Below are positions 1 to 6,785 of a stretch of 16,587 bases of DNA, one piece after another. The notes beneath the pieces are model-generated. The model did no database searches. It saw only the letters and a program-made list of their open reading frames with translations, and was not told the DNA's origin. The DNA is from DHVE2 group archaeon. GTDB taxonomy: Archaea > Thermoplasmatota > Thermoplasmata > Thermoplasmatales > Aciduliprofundaceae. Numbering within the stretch: position 1 is the first letter of the stretch; every line of letters starts with the position of its first letter. The DNA is taken from the NCBI GenBank assembly GCA_015522955.1, contig WALG01000080.1, forward strand, positions 1-16,587, written 5' to 3'. The position numbers were made by a program, and so were the translations under genes.

Positions 1-155
1 GGCTTTGCCTCAGGCTCTCCTTCCAATTCGTATTTTGCAAGGATGAATAACTCTCTGTATTGCTCTATAAGCTCTTTCTCTGTTTTTGTGATGCTGGTCT
101 CTGTAAGCACTCCGTTGTTCCACAAAATTTCCAATTTGTAGGGTTTTCTTTTCAT
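1..155 (-). CDS. Hypothetical protein, N-terminal part (runs off left edge)
   Basis: The reading frame opens with ATG at 155 and stays open for 51 codons to the window edge, so the 3' end is missing. The start is convincing: a strong Shine-Dalgarno GGAGGTG lies 5 nt upstream, the same arrangement as in the ribosomal genes next door. The product begins MKRKPYKLEILWNNG and continues with a charged, probably helical stretch rich in Glu and Lys. No signal peptide or membrane segment is visible in this part. I do not recognise the family and assign no function. It lies 122 nt beyond tRNA-Arg, on the same strand, and is probably a separate transcription unit because a possible hairpin and a T-run intervene. 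Confidence 0.7.
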   Translation of the reverse strand, partial: MKRKPYKLEILWNNGVLTETSITKTEKELIEQYRELFILAKYELEGEPEAK

Positions 156-244
156 AATACCACCTCCATGGGACCTTGAGAATGCGTGCGAATCCCCGTG
201 GACCCCGAATTAAGAAAATTCAAAATAGAACCTGTGTAATAAAG

Positions 245-278
245 GCTCTCCTTACAAAAATTTAGAAATTTGGAGAGC
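245..278 (-). terminator. Possible transcription terminator hairpin after tRNA-Arg
   Basis: On the minus strand GCTCTCC (278-272) is followed by a 20-nt AT-rich loop and the exact complement GGAGAGC (251-245). The loop carries a run of five T at 260-256. The first stem base is the tRNA discriminator nucleotide. Archaeal termination mainly needs T-runs, so either the T5 or the hairpin could end the superoperon/tRNA transcript. The 7-bp stem with a large loop is modest evidence; it could equally be a processing signal or chance. Confidence 0.35.
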
Positions 279-350
279 GGGCCCGCCGGGATTCGAACCC
301 GGGTCGTGGGGTCCGAAGCCCCACAGTCTAATCCCCTAGCCTACGGGCCC
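278..350 (-). tRNA. tRNA-Arg, anticodon UCG
   Basis: The 73-nt gene folds as a cloverleaf. The acceptor stem GGGCCCG (350-344) pairs with CGGGCCC (285-279), with discriminator G at 278. The T-arm has stem CCGGG/CCCGG and loop TTCGAAT. The anticodon stem TGGGG/CCCCA closes the loop CTTCGGA, so U33 is followed by anticodon UCG, which reads CGA (Arg). CCA is not encoded, as is common in archaea, and no intron is visible. The D-arm is the weakest part: the stem GGCT/AGAC has one G·A mismatch, and an extra base pair (G-C) could extend the anticodon stem. The first 10 nt (350-341) are also the last codons and the TAG stop of cbf5. The gene is either processed from the operon transcript or driven by a promoter inside cbf5. 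Confidence 0.93.
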
Positions 351-1222
351 TTTTTCCATGCCTTGGGGTATTTACCTCGTTCCATAATAACTTTTACGGG
401 CACAGCGATTACATCATTCTGGAGGATTACTTTGGAGAGTGAGACCAGTTCGCCACCCTGAGTATAAACTGCAACGTAATCTCCAGAACTTACGTCATTC
501 ATACTCACGATTCCGGGTCTATAAAGGGGTGCTCCGTGAGCCAGTGCATCTACCGCTGAATCTTTTACAACAATTTTTGGGAGAAATGATAACAGTTCTT
601 CTCCTGGTCTGAGAACTTCTCGAAGATATCTTTCTTCGCCCTCTTCTTTCCAGAAAATGTAAGCATCTAAAATATCCTGAAGTGTGTGGGCATCCTTCTC
701 ACTAAAATGACCTGTGGCCACTCTACGCAACTCTTCCATATGAGCTCCAGCACATAGAGCATCTCCAATATCCACACATAAACTTCTTATATATGTCCCA
801 GATTCAACTTTGGCACGGAACATAACATTACGTCCATCCATCTCAAGAAACTCAAGAGAGTAAATCTTTCTTATTCTCAATTTTCTTGCCACTGCTGATC
901 TAAGCGGTGGGATTTGATAAACCTCTCCCTCAAACTCTTTCATGACTTTCCTTACCCTTTTTTCCTCTACATCCTTATGTAACTGCATCACACCCACATA
1001 TTCCTTGGGCGCCAGATGAAGAATATTTATTATCTTGGTAGCACGATTAATGGCAACAGGTAAAACTCCGGTAACCTTTGGATCCAGAGTTCCTGCATGA
1101 CCAGTCTTCTCCACATGCAGAATCTCCCGCACCCAAGCACTCACCTGATGACTTGTGGGTCCTTTGGGCTTATCCACTATAACGATACCAAAACTAAGAA
1201 GTTCTTCAATTCTTCTCTCCAC
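341..1222 (-). CDS. cbf5: tRNA/rRNA pseudouridine synthase Cbf5 (TruB family)
   Basis: This is the catalytic subunit of archaeal H/ACA ribonucleoproteins; it isomerises uridine to pseudouridine in rRNA, and the family also acts on tRNA U55. The TruB domain opens with GIVIVDKPKGPTSHQ (residues 12-26). The catalytic Asp is D47 in GHAGTLDP, and the later motifs PPLRSAV and SGTYIRSL are present. A C-terminal PUA-like domain ends in the family-typical basic YPKAWKK. At 293 residues it is somewhat shorter than usual (about 330), mainly at the N-terminus. The start is GTG at 1222, 17 nt inside cmk, preceded by GGAGG at 9 nt; no other in-frame start precedes the conserved region. The last bases GGGCCCGTAG are also the 5' end of tRNA-Arg. 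L14e, which often precedes cbf5 in archaea, is absent. Confidence 0.95.
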   Translation of the reverse strand: MERRIEELLSFGIVIVDKPKGPTSHQVSAWVREILHVEKTGHAGTLDPKVTGVLPVAINRATKIINILHLAPKEYVGVMQLHKDVEEKRVRKVMKEFEGEVYQIPPLRSAVARKLRIRKIYSLEFLEMDGRNVMFRAKVESGTYIRSLCVDIGDALCAGAHMEELRRVATGHFSEKDAHTLQDILDAYIFWKEEGEERYLREVLRPGEELLSFLPKIVVKDSAVDALAHGAPLYRPGIVSMNDVSSGDYVAVYTQGGELVSLSKVILQNDVIAVPVKVIMERGKYPKAWKKGP

Positions 1223-1745
1223 ACCCCATCGCCTCCACTATCCAAGATACCACCTCTTCTGGAGTGAGGTTGTTGGAATCTACAACAAGGTCATACACAC
1301 TTAAATCTTCAAAATCTATGCCATAAATCTCCTTGTATCTTCTCTTTTCACTCTCTTCACGAATTTTAACATTCTTAAAGATTATTGCCAAATCCCCATC
1401 CTCTCGTTTCCATATTCTCTCTGCACGGGTCTTTAGGGAGGCATCTATATACACTTTAAAAGCCGGAATATTATTTAAATGAAGCATCCAGCCGCTTAAT
1501 CTTGAATCTATAACTATATTATCCATACTTTTTGCGAGTTTTACTATTCTATTATCCACCTCTCTATCTATCTCCCAGTGATTTTCGGCATATTTGCTGA
1601 AGGCAACCACATCCATTCTATGCTCCTCAGCCATCTTTCGGAAAATATCACCTCCGCAAATGAGCGTATAACCAAGAGTTTGAGCAAGGAATTTTGCCAC
1701 CGTGGTCTTTCCACTACCCGGAGGCCCACTGATGGTAATTCTCAT
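1206..1745 (-). CDS. cmk: Cytidylate kinase, archaeal type
   Basis: The enzyme phosphorylates CMP/dCMP with ATP and supplies CDP in the cytoplasm. The protein has 179 residues, normal for the short archaeal form. A Walker A P-loop GPPGSGKT sits at residues 7-14. It is followed by the GGDIFRKMAEE helix (about 31-41), typical of archaeal CMP kinases, the segment NIVIDSRLSGW (about 76-86) in the substrate region, and a basic lid-like segment with RIWKRE and EESEKRRYKEIYG. The ATG overlaps the stop of the DUF106 gene as ATGA. The 3' end overlaps the GTG start of cbf5 by 17 nt. The position between a membrane protein gene and cbf5 matches the archaeal superoperon, except that L34e and L14e are missing on either side. 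Confidence 0.93.
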   Translation of the reverse strand: MRITISGPPGSGKTTVAKFLAQTLGYTLICGGDIFRKMAEEHRMDVVAFSKYAENHWEIDREVDNRIVKLAKSMDNIVIDSRLSGWMLHLNNIPAFKVYIDASLKTRAERIWKREDGDLAIIFKNVKIREESEKRRYKEIYGIDFEDLSVYDLVVDSNNLTPEEVVSWIVEAMGCGEKN

Positions 1746-2404
1746 TCCATCGCCTCTAATTTCTTACGAAACTCAAAATATTTAAATATATACCTAACCA
1801 CCCAGGCAAGGGGGAAGGTAAGTGCAGAGTATATAAGAATCCAGTTGGGGAAAAGAAACGACACATGATTTAGTTCAAGAGAAAAGGACCATGGTATGGC
1901 AATATAGGTATAATCTATTTTATACTCCACAAAGAGCCAGAGCCATGTGAATATTGCTATTACAAAGAGCCATGTAATAAGCGTGGCCTTCATCGTATTA
2001 CCTTGAACACGTGTGCTTTCCGCCATATATTTCATCTGTAATTTACGCAGTTTCTCAACCTTCGCCATATCACGCTTCTGCATTGCCTCACGGTACACCT
2101 TGTTAAATGCCCGCGTCTTTTCCTGAATCCTGGCCATGGCAATCCAGTCTGTGTAATAATGGGCCGCTGCACTATTAATGATGGTAACAAGTACACCTGT
2201 AGCCAACATGGTGTAAAGAGGATAGGAATAACCAAAAGAGAACAATGGGTCCATAATGATTCCAGCAGCATACCCAAGAGAATATCTCAACTGGGGAATG
2301 AAAATTATCACCATAAAAATCATCATAATCAGAAAATACATCGTATTCATCGGCTGCTGTGGAATCGCCTCTTTTTGCTGAGATACCTCTCCATCTTCAC
2401 TCAT
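1742..2404 (-). CDS. DUF106 membrane protein (EMC3/TMCO1/Ylp1-like insertase)
   Basis: The 220-residue integral membrane protein belongs to the archaeal DUF106 family, placed with EMC3, TMCO1 and YidC/Oxa1 in the Oxa1 superfamily. Hydrophobic segments lie near residues 21-38, 63-80, 138-160 and 185-208. Between the second and third is a long cytoplasmic helical, charged stretch (about 88-132) rich in Lys, Arg, Met and Gln, the coiled-coil feature of this family. The N-terminus is acidic and polar, without a cleavable signal. A role in helping SecY insert membrane proteins follows from the family and from the gene lying two genes after secY; it is not shown by sequence alone. The start ATG shares one base with the adkA stop (TAATG), and the end overlaps cmk by 4 nt. 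Confidence 0.88.
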   Translation of the reverse strand: MSEDGEVSQQKEAIPQQPMNTMYFLIMMIFMVIIFIPQLRYSLGYAAGIIMDPLFSFGYSYPLYTMLATGVLVTIINSAAAHYYTDWIAMARIQEKTRAFNKVYREAMQKRDMAKVEKLRKLQMKYMAESTRVQGNTMKATLITWLFVIAIFTWLWLFVEYKIDYTYIAIPWSFSLELNHVSFLFPNWILIYSALTFPLAWVVRYIFKYFEFRKKLEAME

Positions 2405-2946
2405 TATATGGCCCCCAGGAACTTTTTCACTGCATCTTCAACCATGCCTTCATTGTTTTCCAGTATAAGTACATTCGCACCACTATAAACAGAGCAGGCA
2501 AAGGCAGCATATCTGTTGGCATCAAGATGTTCCTTTATCTCCTTAACACTCTCCATATCTCTTCTACGAGTTTCATCCTTGGCTCGGCGATCTGCAATTT
2601 CCTGAGGGGATGCTTCAATAAGAACTATGAGATCAGGCTTAAGTCTCTCAAGAATCCATATGGGCAAACCTGGTAAGTATCCAGCAGGTGTTTTGATTGT
2701 AAGATGGGTATCTACTATAACATTCTCCATGGCACCAATATGCTCAGCAGCCTTTTTTTGTAGTTCTCTTTGGATATTAATAGGTAGTTTTCTCATATCA
2801 TCTCTATGTTTTACCAGCCTCTTTTCTTGGGCCATTTGGAACATAATAGTACCATAGTTCACGATGGGATATTCACTTCTACGAGATACTTCTTCCATTA
2901 TCGTAGTTTTTCCAACTCCAGGTACTCCACCTACTACTATTCTCAT
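2404..2946 (-). CDS. adkA: Adenylate kinase, archaeal type (AdkA)
   Basis: AdkA interconverts ATP + AMP and 2 ADP. It has 180 residues from the chosen start, MRIVVGGVPGVGKTT, with the P-loop GVPGVGKT at residues 7-14. The archaeal-family signatures are the NYGTIMFQMAQE segment after the first helix, the ENVIVDTHLTIKTPAGYLPGLP stretch in the nucleotide region and the Arg-rich lid (DRRAKDETRRRD). The frame extends three codons further to a GTG at 2955, but that GTG lies within the weak ribosome-binding sequence GAGTGA. ATG 2946 sits 5 nt downstream of it and gives the family's usual N-terminus. The gap to secY is 5 nt and the downstream gene overlaps by 1 nt. Placement directly after secY is conserved in both bacteria and archaea, although this enzyme is not the bacterial Adk family. 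Confidence 0.94.
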   Translation of the reverse strand: MRIVVGGVPGVGKTTIMEEVSRRSEYPIVNYGTIMFQMAQEKRLVKHRDDMRKLPINIQRELQKKAAEHIGAMENVIVDTHLTIKTPAGYLPGLPIWILERLKPDLIVLIEASPQEIADRRAKDETRRRDMESVKEIKEHLDANRYAAFACSVYSGANVLILENNEGMVEDAVKKFLGAI

Positions 2947-2951
2947 TTTTA

Positions 2952-4751
2952 TCACTCAAAGAATTGTCTTATAACAGGATGCATTTCCATCAACTGTTCT
3001 CTACCCATAGCCTCATATAACTGGATAAGGATACCAACTGTAAGCAATACACCGGTACCTGACGTATTACCAACAGTACCAATAAGATTTGCAAATGCCG
3101 CCAGAGCACCCACGGAAGCACCACTAAATACCGTGACTGCGGGAATATATTTATTTAGTATCTTCTCCAGAACTGCAGGACTGCGACGGAATCCAGGTAT
3201 TTGCATCCCGCTTTTCTGAATCTGCTGGGCTATGGCTTTGGCATTCATATTGGCAGTTTCAATCCAGAACTTGGCAAATAGCACACTCATCCCAATCATA
3301 AAGGTGACATACACTATAACATGGGCTAGCAATGCCCAATAGGTCTGATATGTAAACACGTAACTATAACGCTGAGGATTCATAAGTGGTAATAGCCAAG
3401 CACCCAGACCATTTATTCTATTTAGATAATAAGCAAGTCCTCCAATGGGAGTTGTAGTTTTTATACCTAGTTGCTGAGCCATCTGTGGTGTTGGATACTC
3501 CCCTAATATCGGGTTATGACCGAGGAGAGGTACTTGGCTTAGTGTAGGATTGGTCCAGAAAAGTATAGTCCACATGGAGACATTTGCTAACAGTGCAGAT
3601 GTAAGTATAACAGGTATATTAGAAGAATACATCAGTTTTATGGGATACCTGCCACGGGCACCTCTTGCCCTTTCATGGGCAAGTGGCAATTCTATTTTAG
3701 TACTCTCAGCATAGGCAACAAGGAAGAATATAATGGTAGTGCCCACTAATGCGATCACAGGATTTGGCTGCCCAAACATTATTCTTTCTATACCCCCTCC
3801 ATATAACTGCGCCGAGGAACTGTGAGTAAGAATATAAATTGTTTTGGGAATACATCCACTAGGAGGATTGCTCAAACTTAGAGGTTGAGTGATATCTGCA
3901 GGAATCCAGTTAATGGTACCTGTGAATATTGCTTGAGATACACCTGCTGCTATGAAAAGCGAAATTCCAGAACCTATTCCCCACTTGGAGACAAGTTCAT
4001 CCATAAGGAATACGAGATACGAGCCAAAGAAAAGTTGAAGCACTATAATCAACTGTGCAAGAAACATTCCATGTCCCGGAGCAATAGCATTCAGCCCTTT
4101 CACAAAGGTGTTAGAAGGCGTAAGATATCCAAAAACCTGTGGAATTGCTTCTACAAATATCATTATTATTACAAGGAGTTTCTGAGTACCTTGGTAAATA
4201 GACTTATCAGAATCCTCAGTGAGATCTAAATTTATTATCTTGGCACCCACAAATAACTGCATTATGATACTGGCAGTAACTATTGGACCAATACCAAGAT
4301 GCATGAGAGAGCCCGAGGCACCAGCCATTATGGCACGGAAAGATGCAAAAAGGTCTATAACCTTCTGCTGGTCAACGCCATAAATGTAGATATTGGTAAG
4401 CGTGAAATACAGGATTAAGGTAAGTAAGGTCCAGAGTATCTTCTGTCTGAATTGCACATGGCCCTTGGGCTTTTTAATTATAGGAAGATAGTAAAGCACG
4501 GGTTTCAAACCGTAAAGTTTGCTTTTATCTCCGTTATATGAAGCAATAAGATAGGTTAGAGCAAATAATGGAGCGCTCCAGAGAACATAAATAAGAAAAT
4601 CAATCCATTGAGTGGTGATAACATTCCAGAAACCCTCTGGGGATAAAGCTTTCCATTGCACTAAGGAAAAATAGATATAGGTAAAAATCAACCATCCGAT
4701 TACTAACCACAGAGCGACTCCCTTTTTCCGGGGTATCTCCTCTTCAGGCAT
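2952..4751 (-). CDS. secY: Protein translocase subunit SecY, unusually long
   Basis: This is the channel subunit of the Sec translocon in the cell membrane. The canonical core starts around residue 83, with the archaeal signature KPKGHVQF and TM1 (about 104-125). The plug/TM2 region AGASGSLMHLGIGPIVTASIIMQL spans 143-166. The cytosolic ribosome-binding loop RARGARGRYPIKLMYSSNIP lies at 361-380, and the last loop MNAKAIAQQIQKSGMQIPGFRR follows TM8. The protein has 599 residues, against about 430-490 in most archaeal SecY. The extra length has three parts: residues 1-82, with two predicted helices (about 11-31 and 49-72); a 45-residue external insertion between TM5 and TM6 (about 282-328); and about 70 residues between TM7 and TM8 (400-469). 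The start ATG overlaps the L15 stop by 8 nt, with GGTGGTGA 8 nt upstream. No frame break is visible. Confidence 0.96.
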   Translation of the reverse strand: MPEEEIPRKKGVALWLVIGWLIFTYIYFSLVQWKALSPEGFWNVITTQWIDFLIYVLWSAPLFALTYLIASYNGDKSKLYGLKPVLYYLPIIKKPKGHVQFRQKILWTLLTLILYFTLTNIYIYGVDQQKVIDLFASFRAIMAGASGSLMHLGIGPIVTASIIMQLFVGAKIINLDLTEDSDKSIYQGTQKLLVIIMIFVEAIPQVFGYLTPSNTFVKGLNAIAPGHGMFLAQLIIVLQLFFGSYLVFLMDELVSKWGIGSGISLFIAAGVSQAIFTGTINWIPADITQPLSLSNPPSGCIPKTIYILTHSSSAQLYGGGIERIMFGQPNPVIALVGTTIIFFLVAYAESTKIELPLAHERARGARGRYPIKLMYSSNIPVILTSALLANVSMWTILFWTNPTLSQVPLLGHNPILGEYPTPQMAQQLGIKTTTPIGGLAYYLNRINGLGAWLLPLMNPQRYSYVFTYQTYWALLAHVIVYVTFMIGMSVLFAKFWIETANMNAKAIAQQIQKSGMQIPGFRRSPAVLEKILNKYIPAVTVFSGASVGALAAFANLIGTVGNTSGTGVLLTVGILIQLYEAMGREQLMEMHPVIRQFFE

Positions 4752-5169
4752 GGATTACTTCACCACCCGCCTCTTCTATTTTCCGTTCGGCATTAGAAGA
4801 TACATATTTAACTTTAACTCTCATGGCCTTGGTTATTCTGCCCTTTCCGAGAAGTTTCTGGATACCCAGTTTATCAAGGTCAACCTCGTATATATTATCA
4901 TTCATCGTAGCCAATCCCTGTTTCACAAGACTTTCAATTCTTTCGTTGAGCACACTCACATTTATTGCCTCAATTTCCTCTGTTGGATGATGTGATGAGA
5001 ACCCATAATTTCCCCAAAGTTTTTCAGGATGTTTTATTGCATAGGATTTATGATGCTTTCCGAGGCCAGCGAAGCCTCTTCCACCTTTGCGACCAGCACC
5101 TCTTCTTCCCTTTATACCGTGACCATAGGTGTTGGAGCCTCTCATCTTCCTTGATTTATTTTTACTCAT
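4744..5169 (-). CDS. rpl15: Large subunit ribosomal protein uL15
   Basis: uL15 is a 23S rRNA-binding structural protein of the 50S subunit. The 141-residue product begins with the basic, Gly-rich extension MSKNKSRKMRGSNTYGHG and continues through GAGRKGGRG and GLGKHHK, the archaeal uL15 signature that threads into rRNA. The globular C-terminal half includes IEAINVSVLNERIESL and the segment LDKLGIQKLLGKGRITKAM. The length is usual for archaea. ATG directly follows the L30 stop with no intergenic base, and GGGGGTGA lies 5 nt upstream. The 3' end overlaps secY by 8 nt, the classic spc order L30-L15-secY. Confidence 0.97.
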   Translation of the reverse strand: MSKNKSRKMRGSNTYGHGIKGRRGAGRKGGRGFAGLGKHHKSYAIKHPEKLWGNYGFSSHHPTEEIEAINVSVLNERIESLVKQGLATMNDNIYEVDLDKLGIQKLLGKGRITKAMRVKVKYVSSNAERKIEEAGGEVIHA

Positions 5170-5646
5170 TCACTTCACCCCCGGTCCGAGCATTCGCTCT
5201 ATGATGATATTTATATCCTTGCCTCTGTAGCCTAGGGCACCACCTTCTCTATAATGCCGTTTGGTCTTTTCCCAACCTTTAAGTGGCGGATGTAGCCTGA
5301 AGATTGGCTTGACGTTTGGTATATCTCTGTAAAGGAGATTCCCCTTCAATATTGCCTCTGCCAGTGCCTCTATATTCTCATAGCCAAGAGTAGATTTTAT
5401 ATATTCATCAGTCAATGGCTTATCTCCATAGAGTTTTCCCCTGAATCTGAGTAGTTTGACCAAAGTAGTTTTTTCTATATCACCCCATGTCACATAGTCT
5501 TTAACCTTCTGGAGCATGCCCCGATAAGATGGGGTATCTGGTATCAGGACACAGTGGTTCACCCTCGTAAGGTTAAGCATATCAAGGGTGTCCCTTATAT
5601 CCTTCCTTACTCCGGTTCTTCCTCTAACTCTGATCACTGCGTACAA
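5170..5646 (-). CDS. rpl30: Large subunit ribosomal protein uL30 (TTG start)
   Basis: uL30 is a 50S subunit protein. The 158-residue archaeal form carries the L30/L7 ferredoxin-like fold at the N-terminus (YAVIRVRGRTGVR). The highly conserved RVNHCVLIPDTPSYRGMLQK and VKDYVTWGDI follow, and a C-terminal extension ends in REGGALGYRGKDINIII, typical of the long archaeal/eukaryotic version. The start is TTG at 5646, chosen because GGAGGTG lies 6 nt upstream and the family N-terminus begins immediately. The first 23 nt lie inside the S5 gene. The product directly precedes L15. Confidence 0.95.
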   Translation of the reverse strand: MYAVIRVRGRTGVRKDIRDTLDMLNLTRVNHCVLIPDTPSYRGMLQKVKDYVTWGDIEKTTLVKLLRFRGKLYGDKPLTDEYIKSTLGYENIEALAEAILKGNLLYRDIPNVKPIFRLHPPLKGWEKTKRHYREGGALGYRGKDINIIIERMLGPGVK

Positions 5647-6283
5647 CCTCTACACCTCCTTTGTAAATAGGCATAATTAGGCGGGAATTAATCCTCATCA
5701 CGGCTGTTTGCTTCAAGGCATCGTAGGTCGCCATGGCATAATTCACTGTAGTCTTAGTGTGACCTTGCGTGAAACCCCATACATCCTTCACTCCAGCCAG
5801 ACGAAGAATAATCTTTGCCACATCACCTACAGCGAGGCCTACACCCTTAGGTGCAGGTTTGAGAGTAACATGTACAGAGCCGTATTTGCCCGTTACCTTG
5901 AAGGGGAGGGAGTGAGGCATACCACATCCGCATTCCCAGGAGCCACATCCTCTTCTTACCTCTATAATGTTCAATTTGGCAACCTCGATGGCCTTGCGAA
6001 TTGCCGCTCCAACTTCCTTGGCCTTGGCCTTACCAATACCAACATAACCATCTTCATTGCCTACAGCCACCATGACCGAAAACTTGGTTCTGCGACCACT
6101 ATCGGTCATACGCTGTACCATACGAACATCAATAACCTCCTCCTTGAGGTTTGGAAGCAGAACATCCACTATCTCGGGCTCTCTTAGAGGAAGATTTGTT
6201 CTAAGAGCCTGGGCCATACTCGTGATTTTGCCTTCATACACCAAACGTCCCAGTTTGGTTTTTGGTTCCCAATTGGAATTCAT
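5624..6283 (-). CDS. rps5: Small subunit ribosomal protein uS5
   Basis: uS5 is a 30S protein near the mRNA entry site that contributes to decoding accuracy. The 219-residue archaeal form has an N-terminal extension (WEPKTKLGRLVYEGKITSM). Next comes the double-stranded-RNA-binding-like S5 domain, with VIDVRMVQRMTDSGRRTKF and VAVGNEDGYVGIGKAKAKEV (about 62-95). The archaeal Cys motif RRGCGSWECGCGMPHS (about 109-124) follows, then the C-terminal domain with KPAPKGVGLAVGD and AGVKDVWGFTQGHTKT. The ATG has GGAGGT 6 nt upstream, and the L18 stop lies 2 nt before it. The last 23 nt overlap L30. Confidence 0.97.
   Translation of the reverse strand: MNSNWEPKTKLGRLVYEGKITSMAQALRTNLPLREPEIVDVLLPNLKEEVIDVRMVQRMTDSGRRTKFSVMVAVGNEDGYVGIGKAKAKEVGAAIRKAIEVAKLNIIEVRRGCGSWECGCGMPHSLPFKVTGKYGSVHVTLKPAPKGVGLAVGDVAKIILRLAGVKDVWGFTQGHTKTTVNYAMATYDALKQTAVMRINSRLIMPIYKGGVEVVRSDQS
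5653..5659 (-). promoter_or_regulatory. Ribosome-binding site of rpl30 inside rps5
   Basis: GGAGGTG at 5659-5653 lies 6 nt before TTG 5646 and within the S5 coding sequence. It is what supports the non-ATG start of uL30. Confidence 0.8.
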
Positions 6284-6285
6284 TT

Positions 6286-6783
6286 TTATACCTCCATCTT
6301 AGCCTTTACAGATTCAAACATTTTACCCAACTCCTCAGATATATGCAGTCCCTGTATTCTCTCCTCGGAGGGAAATATACCCTCACCGTGAGGAATGTCA
6401 AGTCCAGCATCCAGCATTCCCTTCAGCACGGCAAATATCTTAGAACCCTCCACAGGTCTCTGTAATCCGATATCAAGCACCGCTTCTTTGATTCCCTTCT
6501 TTAATGTCATTTTGCCAGCAAGATAGCCAGTTAGATATGCAGCCGGAGTATTCTTAAAAGAGCCTTTCCATCCATAATCCTTCAATTTTTTAGATGTTAC
6601 GCCCACCAGTATACGATCCCCATCCTCGTGATACTCTGCAATCTGCACGATTATATATTTTAATGTTTTTCTAACCACTGCCCGAGGTTTTCCAGATTTG
6701 AGTAGCGCCAGCCTATTGTGATAATCTGTTTTGCCTTCTCTTCTCCTTCGCATTTTTACTCTATATATAGCATTCTTTGCCAT
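6286..6783 (-). CDS. rpl18: Large subunit ribosomal protein uL18
   Basis: uL18 binds 5S rRNA and, with uL5, forms the central protuberance of the 50S subunit. The chosen product starts MAKNAIYRVKMRRRREGKTDYHNR, the archaeal uL18 N-terminus, and has 165 residues. Further family features are GKPRAVVRKTLKYIIVQI, the segment KGSFKNTPAAYLTGYLAG and the C-terminal DIPHGEGIFPSEERIQG. An in-frame ATG two codons earlier (6789) overlaps the L19e stop as ATGA but is only 1-2 nt from the GGAGG. ATG 6783 has normal 7-nt spacing and fits family alignments better. The 3' end is 2 nt from rps5. Confidence 0.95.
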   Translation of the reverse strand: MAKNAIYRVKMRRRREGKTDYHNRLALLKSGKPRAVVRKTLKYIIVQIAEYHEDGDRILVGVTSKKLKDYGWKGSFKNTPAAYLTGYLAGKMTLKKGIKEAVLDIGLQRPVEGSKIFAVLKGMLDAGLDIPHGEGIFPSEERIQGLHISEELGKMFESVKAKMEV

Positions 6784-6785
6784 TC

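Noticed and set aside
270..461. Plus-strand ORF of 63 codons across tRNA-Arg and the cbf5 end
   Set aside because: It is the complement of the tRNA and of cbf5; its start region is the tRNA acceptor and T-arm.
2032..2277. Minus-strand 81-codon ORF inside the DUF106 gene, and a 100-codon one at 12329-12631 inside rpl22
   Set aside because: Alternate-frame shadows of well-supported genes; no family resemblance and no ribosome-binding site.
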